Positions 26,403-34,564 of a stretch of DNA of 64,000 bases are shown piece after piece. Made by a program: the position numbers and the translations under genes. The first letter of the stretch is position 1. The number at the start of each line of letters is the position of its first letter. The stretch lies in assembly GCA_012960305.1 (NCBI GenBank), contig DUBM01000011.1, forward strand, positions 186,001 through 250,000, in the 5' to 3' direction. The DNA is from Gammaproteobacteria bacterium (GTDB taxonomy: Bacteria > Pseudomonadota > Gammaproteobacteria > Pseudomonadales > Pseudohongiellaceae). The notes under the pieces were generated by a model. It saw only the letters and a program-made list of their open reading frames with translations. It was not told where the DNA came from and did no database searches.

Positions 26403-26810
26403 TTAATCCAATGACTTTACACTTGCTCTGGTAGATTTACGGTCGCCTAGTCGCTTCTTATTCTTAAGCCGTCGCTCTTTAGCCGATCTTCCAGGTTTAG
26501 TAGCAATTCGTTTGCGTTTAAATACTAATGCCTTTTCCACAATACCATGGAGCCGATCAATGGCATCTTGCTTGTTCTTTTCTTGACTTCTAAATCGTTG
26601 AGCTTTTATTACAACGATTCCTTCGCTAGTGATACGGCTATCAGACTGTAACAAAATCTTTTCTTTGATTTCAGTGGATAGACTGGATTGACCGACATCA
26701 AATCTTAATTGGATAGCCGTGGAAACTTTATTCACATTCTGCCCGCCCGGGCCACTTGCACGAATCGCGCTAAATTCAATCTCTCCATCCGGTATATTTA
26801 CTTGAGCCAT
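26403..26810 (-). CDS. arfB: Ribosome rescue factor ArfB (YaeJ)
   Basis: 135 residues. The catalytic loop S-G-P-G-G-Q-N-V-N-K sits at 19-28 (G-G-Q at 22-24), and the C-terminal tail is very basic (K-x-K-R... K-K-R-L-G-D-R-K), as needed to enter the empty mRNA channel. It hydrolyses peptidyl-tRNA on ribosomes stalled at the end of truncated mRNA. Length and layout match E. coli ArfB, which lacks the codon-recognition domain of release factors. Confidence 0.94.
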   Translation of the reverse strand: MAQVNIPDGEIEFSAIRASGPGGQNVNKVSTAIQLRFDVGQSSLSTEIKEKILLQSDSRITSEGIVVIKAQRFRSQEKNKQDAIDRLHGIVEKALVFKRKRIATKPGRSAKERRLKNKKRLGDRKSTRASVKSLD

Positions 26811-27074
26811 AGTATTTCTAAGAACCCCTTTTCCTGTCGCCGATCTTTACAACCTATTTTTGCTTGTTGCTTACTTTCTCGCCTCATGACTCTTCTTCTA
26901 TCTTACTTTTAATCGAGTAAATTTAATAATACTGATAATTAGTCAGATCAGCTCAGGTTGCCGCCCAGAAACCCCTTGTTTCTTGCTTCAAAGATCAGTC
27001 TAGGTTACTGTCGGAGCTACTCCAGTAGCATGTTTTTGCTAACTTAAAAAATTAAATAAAGATAGATTCAACCT

Positions 27075-28334
27075 ATGAAGAAAACGAAAATTCCCATATT
27101 TATCAATGGCCTACTGATTACCTTAATCGCTTCATTTGGTATCAATACCTCGGCACAAGAACCTGTGAGAATTGCATTCATGGACCCCTTATCTGGTGCT
27201 TTTGCTGCTATTGGCACCAGCGGCTTAAAACAACTGCAATTTGCTGCTGATTATTTTTATAATTCAAAAGGGGGTATTCTCGATGGTCGCATGATAGAAA
27301 TTGTCCCCTTAGACAACAAACAGAGTCCTACAGAAACTCAGATTCAATTCAGAAGAGCAGTGAGTGAAGAACTACGAATAATTTTTCAAGGAAATAGCTC
27401 AGCTGTTGCCAACACCCTCAACCAAACTATTAATCGACACAATCGTCGAAACCCAGGCCAGGAAGTATTACAAATTAACTACTCAGCTGTAGACCCAATT
27501 CTTACGGAAGAGAATTGTAGCTTCTGGCATTTCCGCTTCGATGCCCATGCGGCAATGAAACTAAATGTACTCACCGACTACATAGCAATGGAAGAGAGTA
27601 TTAAGAGTATGTATATCATCGGCCAAGATTATTCTTTTGGTCAAGCGGTATCTGATATCTCCATCTCTCTCCTTGCAAAAAAACGCCCAGACATTGAAAT
27701 CGTTGGTAATGAATTCCACCCCATCGGCCAAGTTAAAGATTTTACTCCCTACGTCACCAAAATCGTTTCTTCCGGCGCCGATGCGGTGATTACTGGGAAT
27801 TTTGGCGCGGATATGGTTTCCCTAGCCAAATCGATAATCGATAGCGGTTTGGATATTCCTATTTATACATTCTATGCAGCTTATGATGGCATTACCGCAA
27901 CCCTTGGCGCCGACGGTAAGAATAAGATTCATTTGATTCATAACGAAACCTCTAACCCCATTCCGACCGAACGCCGTAAAGATTACATCCGAGCATATAA
28001 AGCGGCAAACCCGAATAGAGATGTTACTCAACCTCGTCTCGTCAATGCCTTGCAGATGATCGTGCAAGCGATGGAGCAAACACAAAGCACAGACCCCTAT
28101 GATATAGCTCTGGCTTTAGAGGACATGAGATTCACGACCTTGAGTGACGAGGAAATCTGGATGCGCGGTGATGACCATCAAATCTTCCAGTCGCTCCACA
28201 TTTCAGTCCAGACCGATGAAGGGATTGAATTCGATGCAGACAACTCCGGTTTTGGCCTATTCAGCAAATTCCATGTTCCAGCTGAAGAGACCATCATAGA
28301 AACCAGCTGCCAAATGAGACGCCCACGTCGTTAA
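27075..28334 (+). CDS. Periplasmic substrate-binding protein of branched-chain-type ABC importer
   Basis: 419 residues. Signal peptide (about 1-27, ending T-S-A-Q), then a type I periplasmic-binding fold: V-R-I-A-F-M-D-P-L-S-G-A-F-A at the start, I-I-G-Q-D-Y-S-F-G-Q-A-V in the middle and N-A-L-Q-M-I-V-Q-A near the end. It is the LivJ/UrtA-like receptor for the four genes behind it (19 bp to the next). Ligands of this superfamily include branched-chain amino acids, amides, urea and aromatic acids; the pocket does not let me choose. Confidence 0.9.
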   Translation: MKKTKIPIFINGLLITLIASFGINTSAQEPVRIAFMDPLSGAFAAIGTSGLKQLQFAADYFYNSKGGILDGRMIEIVPLDNKQSPTETQIQFRRAVSEELRIIFQGNSSAVANTLNQTINRHNRRNPGQEVLQINYSAVDPILTEENCSFWHFRFDAHAAMKLNVLTDYIAMEESIKSMYIIGQDYSFGQAVSDISISLLAKKRPDIEIVGNEFHPIGQVKDFTPYVTKIVSSGADAVITGNFGADMVSLAKSIIDSGLDIPIYTFYAAYDGITATLGADGKNKIHLIHNETSNPIPTERRKDYIRAYKAANPNRDVTQPRLVNALQMIVQAMEQTQSTDPYDIALALEDMRFTTLSDEEIWMRGDDHQIFQSLHISVQTDEGIEFDADNSGFGLFSKFHVPAEETIIETSCQMRRPRR

Positions 28335-28352
28335 AGGGGCCCTAGGCGTAGC

Positions 28353-29303
28353 ATGCTTGAAATATTCATATTTGCCACACTGAACGGCCTGGTAACTGGA
28401 CTGTTATTGTTCATGCTGGCCAGCGGTCTCACTCTCATCTTCAGCATGATGGGAGTTCTAAATTTCGCCCATGCGAGTTTCTACATGCTAGGCGCCTATT
28501 TCGCCTACTCCGTAAGTTTGTACTTCGGCTTTTGGATGGGACTCATTTTTGCACCATTAATCGTCGGCGTACTCGGAGCCGTTGTTGAACGCTATGGACT
28601 GCGCCGAGTTCACCAATCAGGTCACGTTGCGGAGCTGGTATTCACCTTCGGACTAGCATTTCTTATCGAAGAAGCTGTACAATTTTTTTGGGGGCCTGAT
28701 ACCAAAAATTACCAGGCACCAGATATTCTAGACTTCCCTCTCTTTACCCTCTTCGGACAAGAGTTCAGCGCCTACCGCGGCTTCATGATTGGCATTTCTC
28801 TGAGTATTTTTATCACTCTCTACCACATACTCACAAGAAGTCGAATCGGGATTATTATCCAAGCAGCGATAACACATCCCAATACCGTTGCTAACCTAGG
28901 CCACAACGTGCCACTAATATTTATGGGTGTATTTGGAGTAGGCACCGCTCTCGCAGGTCTTGCTGGCGTCATTGCCGGCCCAGTGCTGACGACCTTCCCT
29001 GGAATGTCCATCGCCCTAGGGAGCATAGTGTTCGTCATTGTTGTAATTGGCGGCCTCGGTTCTCTAGCTGGCGCATTTATCGCATCACTACTAATTGGTT
29101 TACTACAATCCTATGCAATCGCGTCAGATGTTGGAATGCCCGAGCTCCTCAACCTGCTCGGATTAGAATTTGAGCGCAGTCATCCATTAAATGATCTATG
29201 GACACTGAATCTCCCCCGAATAGCGCCAATTCTCCCATTTTTATTGCTAGTGCTCGTGCTTATTTTTCGCCCTACCGGCTTGCTCGGTAAGAGAGAAGAA
29301 TAA
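28353..29303 (+). CDS. livH: ABC importer permease, LivH type
   Basis: 316 residues, about eight membrane helices, with LivH hallmarks: L-A-S-G-L-T-L-I-F-S-M-M-G-V-L-N-F-A-H-A at the N-terminus, and V-I-V-V-I-G-G-L-G-S-L-A-G-A-F-I near residue 230. It forms the inner-membrane channel with the LivM-type protein. Its TAA overlaps the next ATG by one base. Symbol given at family level; the substrate is not known. Confidence 0.9.
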   Translation: MLEIFIFATLNGLVTGLLLFMLASGLTLIFSMMGVLNFAHASFYMLGAYFAYSVSLYFGFWMGLIFAPLIVGVLGAVVERYGLRRVHQSGHVAELVFTFGLAFLIEEAVQFFWGPDTKNYQAPDILDFPLFTLFGQEFSAYRGFMIGISLSIFITLYHILTRSRIGIIIQAAITHPNTVANLGHNVPLIFMGVFGVGTALAGLAGVIAGPVLTTFPGMSIALGSIVFVIVVIGGLGSLAGAFIASLLIGLLQSYAIASDVGMPELLNLLGLEFERSHPLNDLWTLNLPRIAPILPFLLLVLVLIFRPTGLLGKREE

Positions 29304-30535
29304 TGGTGCAATTAAAGAGACTATCAATCTGGATTGGGTATTTGGTGGTAATGCTCGTCCTTCCACAATTTTTCGACTCCATCTTGTCGGTATCTATATT
29401 TAATCAAATGGCCATCGCAATCGTTTTTGCCCTTAGCTATAACATGTTGTTAGGGCAGGGAGGCATGCTTTCTTTTGGACATGCGGTCTACTTTGGCTTC
29501 GGCGGCTTTCTTGCTGTTCACACGCTAATTATGATTGAGTTTGAAACCGTCTACTTCTCAATTCTATTTATTCCCTTGATAGGTGGTGTATTTGGCTTGC
29601 TGGCTGCAATCTTTATTGGCAGCTTTTCAACTCATAAAGCAGGGACGGTATTCGCTATGATCTCTCTAGGTATGGGTGAGTTAATAGCAGCTTCATCTCT
29701 TATATTCGTCGGGTTTTTTGGTGGAGAAGCTGGGATCAGTGGTGACCGAACATATGGTCCTCCTTTCTTCGGCGTAGAATTTTTACGTGATGTGGAAATT
29801 TACTATGTCGCCGTATTCTGGGTTTTTATAGCTACCGTATTCATGTATCTGTTTACCCAAACGCCCGCCGGAAGAATGGCCAACGCAGTTCGCGATAATC
29901 CTGAACGTGCTGAATTTATTGGATACAGCGCGAGAAAAGTGAGATTCATCTCATTTTGCGCTGCCGGTTTATTTGCGGGAATTGCTGGAGGTTTATTTGC
30001 CTTAAATTACGAATTTATCACCGAAGAAACCCTAAATGCCACCACCTCCGGACGTGTTCTCCTTATGGCATATATCGGGGGACTTGGTTATTTTATTGGC
30101 CCAATAGTTGGCGCTGTCATTCTCACCTTGATGAATTCCTTGCTCAGCAATTATTCCGATTTGTGGATGTTATATTTAGGAGTTATGTTTCTACTTACCG
30201 TGTTGTTCTTACCTAGGGGTTTTGCAGGATTTATAATGATGCACCAAGTAGCTTGGGTGAGAGGCACAATCAAACAGCTTGCCCTGCCCTATCTTCTAAC
30301 AGGAGTTCCTGCGCTTCTAGTAATGCTCTCAGCAATAGCGCTCATAGAGATGAGTCACGTCGAAGCAGATGTCCTTCAATTCATAGGGTTTACCTTAGAA
30401 CCCGCACTGCTGACTGATTGGCTAATGGTGGGAATCGTTGGCACTGGGTCACTATTTGCTGTACGGAAATCCTTACCCAGACTCCGCGATGCTTGGGATT
30501 CTGCAAACACTATTCCGAGTGAGGGTGGTAGTTAG
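29303..30535 (+). CDS. livM: ABC importer permease, LivM type
   Basis: 410 residues. About ten helices with the LivM signature N-M-L-L-G-Q-G-G-M-L-S-F-G-H-A-V-Y-F-G near residue 47, and the cytoplasmic R-D-N-P-E-R-A-E-F-I-G coupling loop. It is longer than many LivM proteins because two extra hydrophobic segments follow the usual end (about residues 325-390). Pairs with the preceding permease; ends 3 bp before the ATPase gene. Confidence 0.9.
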   Translation: MVQLKRLSIWIGYLVVMLVLPQFFDSILSVSIFNQMAIAIVFALSYNMLLGQGGMLSFGHAVYFGFGGFLAVHTLIMIEFETVYFSILFIPLIGGVFGLLAAIFIGSFSTHKAGTVFAMISLGMGELIAASSLIFVGFFGGEAGISGDRTYGPPFFGVEFLRDVEIYYVAVFWVFIATVFMYLFTQTPAGRMANAVRDNPERAEFIGYSARKVRFISFCAAGLFAGIAGGLFALNYEFITEETLNATTSGRVLLMAYIGGLGYFIGPIVGAVILTLMNSLLSNYSDLWMLYLGVMFLLTVLFLPRGFAGFIMMHQVAWVRGTIKQLALPYLLTGVPALLVMLSAIALIEMSHVEADVLQFIGFTLEPALLTDWLMVGIVGTGSLFAVRKSLPRLRDAWDSANTIPSEGGS

Positions 30536-30538
30536 AAC

Positions 30539-31291
30539 ATGGCCATCCTCACCTTAAACAATGTGCAAAAGAATTTCGGCGAGACCGCTATTATCCGGGG
30601 GGTTTCTCTGGATATTGAAGAAGGTGAAAAGCACGCTATTATCGGCCCTAATGGAGCCGGCAAATCAACACTCTTTCATTTGATAAGTGGCTTATACAAA
30701 GTCAGCGCAGGCAGTATCACTTTTAAAGAATCTGAAATTCAGGACAAAGCTCCCTACGAGATTAGCAGACTTGGCCTTGCTCGTAGTTTTCAAGTAACCA
30801 ATATTTTTCAACGAATGAATGTATTCGAAAATATTCGTTGCGCCTTATTCTGGTCCAAAGGTTACCGCTACTCTTTTTGGCACTTGCTCGGAAGGCAAAA
30901 AGAACTCAACGAGCAGGCCATGCATGTATTGGAACAAATCGGCTTAACAGACAAAGCCTTGTTCCCTTCTGGAGAGTTAGCATACGCGCAGCAACGCGCA
31001 TTGGAATTAGGGATAGCCATCGCGAGCGGGGCTGAGTTGATAATGTTAGACGAACCCGCAGCAGGAATGAGCCATAGCGAAGCGGAAACCTCAGTGCAAT
31101 TAATCCATAAAATCACTGAAGGTAAGACACTGATAATGGTCGAGCATGATATGAATATCGTCTTCAATGTTGCTGACAGAATTTCTGTTCTTGTTTACGG
31201 CGAGGTTATCGCGACGGACTCACCAGAAAATATTCGTAGTAATGCCAGCGTTCAGGAAGCCTATCTTGGCGAGGTGGCCACCAGTGCTTGA
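30539..31291 (+). CDS. livG: ABC importer ATPase, LivG type (degenerate signature)
   Basis: 250 residues. Walker A G-P-N-G-A-G-K-S-T at 36-44, Walker B I-M-L-D-E-P at 168-173 and switch His203 (V-E-H-D) are canonical. The signature motif is not: at 147-152 it reads L-A-Y-A-Q-Q, with the usual Ser and Gly both replaced by Ala. The partner ATPase has the complementary pattern. It energises import with the LivF-type protein; its stop overlaps that gene's GTG start by 8 bp. Confidence 0.9.
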   Translation: MAILTLNNVQKNFGETAIIRGVSLDIEEGEKHAIIGPNGAGKSTLFHLISGLYKVSAGSITFKESEIQDKAPYEISRLGLARSFQVTNIFQRMNVFENIRCALFWSKGYRYSFWHLLGRQKELNEQAMHVLEQIGLTDKALFPSGELAYAQQRALELGIAIASGAELIMLDEPAAGMSHSEAETSVQLIHKITEGKTLIMVEHDMNIVFNVADRISVLVYGEVIATDSPENIRSNASVQEAYLGEVATSA

Positions 31292-31979
31292 AGTAAATGA
31301 TTTACATGCCTACTACGGCAAGAGCCATATCCTCCAAGGGGTAAATTTCAATGTTCAAGAGGGTGAGATCGTTAGCCTACTTGGGCGCAATGGCGTGGGC
31401 CGATCAACTACTGTTAAAACTATTATGGGTGAAGTAGCACCTGTTGGATCGATAAAATTCAAGGGTGAAGAAATTGCCGGCAAAAATAGTTTTGAGATAG
31501 CGCACTTAGGCTTAGGTTATGTTCCGGAGAACAGAGATATTTTCCCAACTCTGACAGTTCAACAAAATTTAGTACTCGGCATGAAGTCAAACAAATCACA
31601 AGGCCGGTGGGATATTGAAGAAATGTTCAGAATGTTCCCTAATTTGGGTGAGCGAGCTGAAGTAAATGGCGGTGTGTTAAGCGGCGGCGAGCAACAAATG
31701 CTGTGCATGTGCCGAACTTTGATGGGTGATCCGGACATTATCATGATCGATGAACCCACCGAAGGTTTAGCCCCGAAGATTGTAGAACAAGTAGCCTTGC
31801 TACTGCAGGAAATCGCCTCCCGCGGCGTTGCCATTCTGTTAGTCGAACAAAAACTATCTATCGCTTTAAAAATTTCCCACCGACTATATGTTATGGGGCA
31901 TGGCAAGGTCGTCTACGAAGGAACGCCCGATTCGTTACTTCAGGCTGACGACGTACGTGCTGAGTGGCTTGAAGTTTAA
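31284..31979 (+). CDS. livF: ABC importer ATPase, LivF type (Walker A Arg)
   Basis: 231 residues from the GTG at 31284, preceded by GAGGTGG; the frame is open far upstream, but an earlier start would bury the usual N-terminus L-E-V-N-D-L-H-A-Y-Y-G. The signature L-S-G-G-E-Q (132-137) and Walker B I-M-I-D-E-P are normal, but Walker A reads G-R-N-G-V-G-R-S-T at 34-42, with Arg40 where the nucleotide-binding Lys is expected (codon CGA). The switch position is Gln189, as is common in LivF. It pairs with the LivG-type ATPase. Confidence 0.9.
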   Translation: MLEVNDLHAYYGKSHILQGVNFNVQEGEIVSLLGRNGVGRSTTVKTIMGEVAPVGSIKFKGEEIAGKNSFEIAHLGLGYVPENRDIFPTLTVQQNLVLGMKSNKSQGRWDIEEMFRMFPNLGERAEVNGGVLSGGEQQMLCMCRTLMGDPDIIMIDEPTEGLAPKIVEQVALLLQEIASRGVAILLVEQKLSIALKISHRLYVMGHGKVVYEGTPDSLLQADDVRAEWLEV

Positions 31980-32048
31980 TTCTCAGCTTGCTTAGTTTTT
32001 CGATCCAATTCCCTGTAGAATTTTCACTTCTTTTCCTTTTGTCAGCCC

Positions 32049-33035
32049 ATGAAAAAACTCATTCCACTAATTTTTCTTTGCCTTCTTGCTCCTGCCACCA
32101 GTTATGGATGGGATAGTGTCGGACACCGAACAACAACAACCGTTGCATTAAACTTCCTGAGCCAGGAGAAACGAGAGAAACTTGTCGCCATTCTTCAGCA
32201 ACACCCGCGCTATCAAGTAGATTTTCTCGACTCAATGCCAGCATTTATAGAGCGAGGAGACGATACCGCTCAAGCTATCTGGCTGCTTGGTCAAGCTGCC
32301 TACTGGCCAGACATTGCCCGAGGTCTCGAAGGTTCTGATCGCCGGCGCTATAACAGACCGGCATGGCATTTTACCGATGGCGCATGGATACGCGGAATGG
32401 CAAATGTTCAGGGAAATATATATTTAGATGTAAGACGATTTACTGATATTACTGGCAGCGATGCTGCGACTATCCGAAATCAGAATCAAATCGACAATAT
32501 CATCACAGCACTGGACTACAACACAAAAATTCTCGCGGACGACACTAGCCTGCCAACGGATCGAGCTGTTGCACTTTGTTGGGTATTACATTTAATGAGC
32601 GACCTTCATCAACCTCTGCATGCTGGTTCACTTTACTCCAGAAACTTATTCGATTTTGGTGATCGCGGCGGTAATGGTATTACCACTGATTCGAGATCAT
32701 TACACTATCGCTGGGACAGCGCCCTAGCTGGCGAAACAATCAATAGGAATGTAGAGCTGATTCTCGGAGAAATTAGCGCACTAAATCTTCCAGTTATTCA
32801 AGGTCAGTCCTCTAACTGGACAACTTGGTTACAAGAGAGTCGGGAGATCTTACTCGATTGGGTTTACACCGATGCAATGAAAATAGAAATACGCCGAGCC
32901 GAAAAAGAGAACGCAAGTTTCGAGGCTGTGCCGCTTTCAGCAGGTTATGTGAACTCCATGGTTCAAAGCTCGAGGCAACGAATCGGCTTAGCTGGCTATC
33001 GAATAGCCATTTGGGTTGAGAACGAGTTAAATTAA
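32049..33035 (+). CDS. Secreted S1/P1-type nuclease
   Basis: 328 residues. After a 20-residue signal peptide the mature protein starts with Trp (W-D-S-V-G-H-R), as in P1 nuclease where this Trp and the next His bind zinc. Other zinc ligands fit W-H-F-T-D, H-L-M-S-D-L-H-Q-P-L-H and the D-R-G-G-N loop. It degrades single-stranded DNA or RNA outside the cytoplasm, or nucleotides at their 3' phosphate, probably to gain phosphate and nucleosides. Single gene after the ABC operon. Confidence 0.92.
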   Translation: MKKLIPLIFLCLLAPATSYGWDSVGHRTTTTVALNFLSQEKREKLVAILQQHPRYQVDFLDSMPAFIERGDDTAQAIWLLGQAAYWPDIARGLEGSDRRRYNRPAWHFTDGAWIRGMANVQGNIYLDVRRFTDITGSDAATIRNQNQIDNIITALDYNTKILADDTSLPTDRAVALCWVLHLMSDLHQPLHAGSLYSRNLFDFGDRGGNGITTDSRSLHYRWDSALAGETINRNVELILGEISALNLPVIQGQSSNWTTWLQESREILLDWVYTDAMKIEIRRAEKENASFEAVPLSAGYVNSMVQSSRQRIGLAGYRIAIWVENELN

Positions 33036-33134
33036 ACGTTACCTGGCCTCTTGCAGAAACCCCTAGCCTTTTATAATAGGAAATCTCCTTTACCACATTT
33101 TGATCGAGACGATGACCCGGTTTATTTTCTGAAG

Positions 33135-33154
33135 CCGATAAAATTCTTTATCGG
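33135..33154. repeat. Perfect 8-bp hairpin in a gene gap
   Basis: CCGATAAA and TTTATCGG flank a 4-nt loop. No T-tract follows on either strand, so it is not a standard terminator. It lies in the 279-bp convergent gap between the nuclease and the next hydrolase, which also holds a GTCCGC-type repeat at 33242-33257. Confidence 0.45.
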
Positions 33155-33314
33155 GGCAGTAGCAAAAGCTATGTGGTACTTACTGGCCGGAAGCTGCCCT
33201 TAGAAGAGCTGGATTTCACCGATAACTGAATGACCGGGGTCGGTCCACAAAGCGGACGTAGCAACTAGATACATATCTATCGATTGAATATGTATCTATC
33301 CGGTTTCTATTGCA

Positions 33315-34190
33315 CTAATTTGTTGGACGGATTAGTTGAATCAAAACGTCTTTCCATTTCTCCAATAAAAACATATGCCCCTTATTTTCCATAAGGTAAA
33401 AACTGTTGTTGGGGAGTAGTTCTGCTTGATATTTTCCTTGATTAACAGGAACGTTTACATCTATGTCGCCCTGCCATATATCAAACCGGGTTTGAATATT
33501 CATAATTTCAAACTTCCAGGGCGTATTAATGATTATGTCATCTCGGGCCGGTCCATCTCCACCTTGCTTATAACCTTCTTTAATATCTGCAATTAACATT
33601 GCTTTTACTTGCTGATTCTCAAATGGAATCTGATCCATCTTGGGCAATGACTTTACAAATTTATCTTCGATTTCTCCGGATGGATTATTGATTTGTTTAG
33701 CAGCGATTCTGCGGAAAATATAGACAAGACTTGGGAATCTTCTTCCGAGAATCATCAGCGCTCTCAGAAAACCTTTATACCCTGCGTAGGGATTTGGTCT
33801 GTTGGCGGGAGCCAAGCCACTTACAATGGCTCCTGAAATAACCCTTTCTGGTATTTTATATGCGCATGCTAATGCGTGTGGCCCACCAGCTGACCAACCC
33901 AAAACATGAAACTTATCTATACCCAGATCGTCTGCAATAGCAGCTACATCATTAGGCCAATCGAGTAGCTCCCGATCCTGCTTTAGAGAGGAATTCCCAT
34001 GACCGGGCCTGTCCGTTGAAATATATCTTATTCCAAGTGCCGTCAGAATATTTAGATCAGCTGGACGCTCTAATCGTGATCCCCCAGACCCATTAAAATG
34101 AAAGACCGGTTTTCCGTCTGGAGTTCCATACTCGGCGAATCCTAGTTTTCTTCCGTCTTTTAAATCTAGAATCTGATTGGTTTTATCCAT
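33315..34190 (-). CDS. Alpha/beta hydrolase
   Basis: 291 residues with a full alpha/beta hydrolase core: oxyanion loop H-F-N-G-S-G-G-S, nucleophile Ser100 in G-W-S-A-G-G, an acid in W-Q-G-D-I-D-V-N-V-P and His near 274 in N-K-G-H-M-F-L-L. No signal peptide. It resembles proline-iminopeptidase-like and lipase-like cytoplasmic hydrolases. Imperfect copies of a short repeat lie on both sides of the gene in opposite orientation, so it could have been carried in; the evidence is slight. Confidence 0.85.
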   Translation of the reverse strand: MDKTNQILDLKDGRKLGFAEYGTPDGKPVFHFNGSGGSRLERPADLNILTALGIRYISTDRPGHGNSSLKQDRELLDWPNDVAAIADDLGIDKFHVLGWSAGGPHALACAYKIPERVISGAIVSGLAPANRPNPYAGYKGFLRALMILGRRFPSLVYIFRRIAAKQINNPSGEIEDKFVKSLPKMDQIPFENQQVKAMLIADIKEGYKQGGDGPARDDIIINTPWKFEIMNIQTRFDIWQGDIDVNVPVNQGKYQAELLPNNSFYLMENKGHMFLLEKWKDVLIQLIRPTN

Positions 34191-34205
34191 AATTACAAAT
34201 TACTC

Positions 34206-34380
34206 TCGAATTATTGGGGTCAAAGTAAACATCCTGCAGCTTCAATGCCCGCTCTTAGCCAGAAGGTGACATTCGCCTGCTTTCGAGTTCCTCACCCTCC
34301 CCCACGAGATTCAAATTCGAATTATTGGGGCCAGAGTAAAATCCAGTAGTTTTAATGTCCGCTATTGGTCAATAACTGCC
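34206..34380 (+). repeat. Two imperfect direct repeats (about 62 bp, 111 bp apart)
   Basis: Copies begin at 34206 and 34317 with the identical 14 bases TCGAATTATTGGGG and stay alignable for about 62 bp (G[TC]CA[AG]AGTAAA, then AATG[CT]CCGCT and a TAGCCA/TTGGTCA-like end). A related GTCCGCTTTGTGGACC occurs in the opposite direction at 33242-33257, on the far side of the hydrolase gene. TTGGGGTCAGAGTAAA-like sequences are, as I recall, recurrent intergenic repeats near transposase remnants in Gammaproteobacteria. The remaining gap up to 34564 shows nothing else. Confidence 0.6.
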
Positions 34381-34564
34381 TATCACTCTGCCCTCAGCGA
34401 CAGGCCATTATTATTGCCATTTGCTATCAGGGCAATAAGCAATTTTATTAGCAGCGACTAATGAGTTATTCTCCCAAGAAAACCGGTGATCTTCATGAGC
34501 CCACCTTATTGAATCCTTCCTAATTAGTGGATTGGGAAATGATAAAAGCAAAAGAGAATTCAAA

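Noticed and set aside
31167..31283. Upstream extension of the LivF-type ATPase
   Set aside because: This part only shadows the end of the LivG-type gene in another frame. The family N-terminus begins right at GTG 31284, with a ribosome-binding site.
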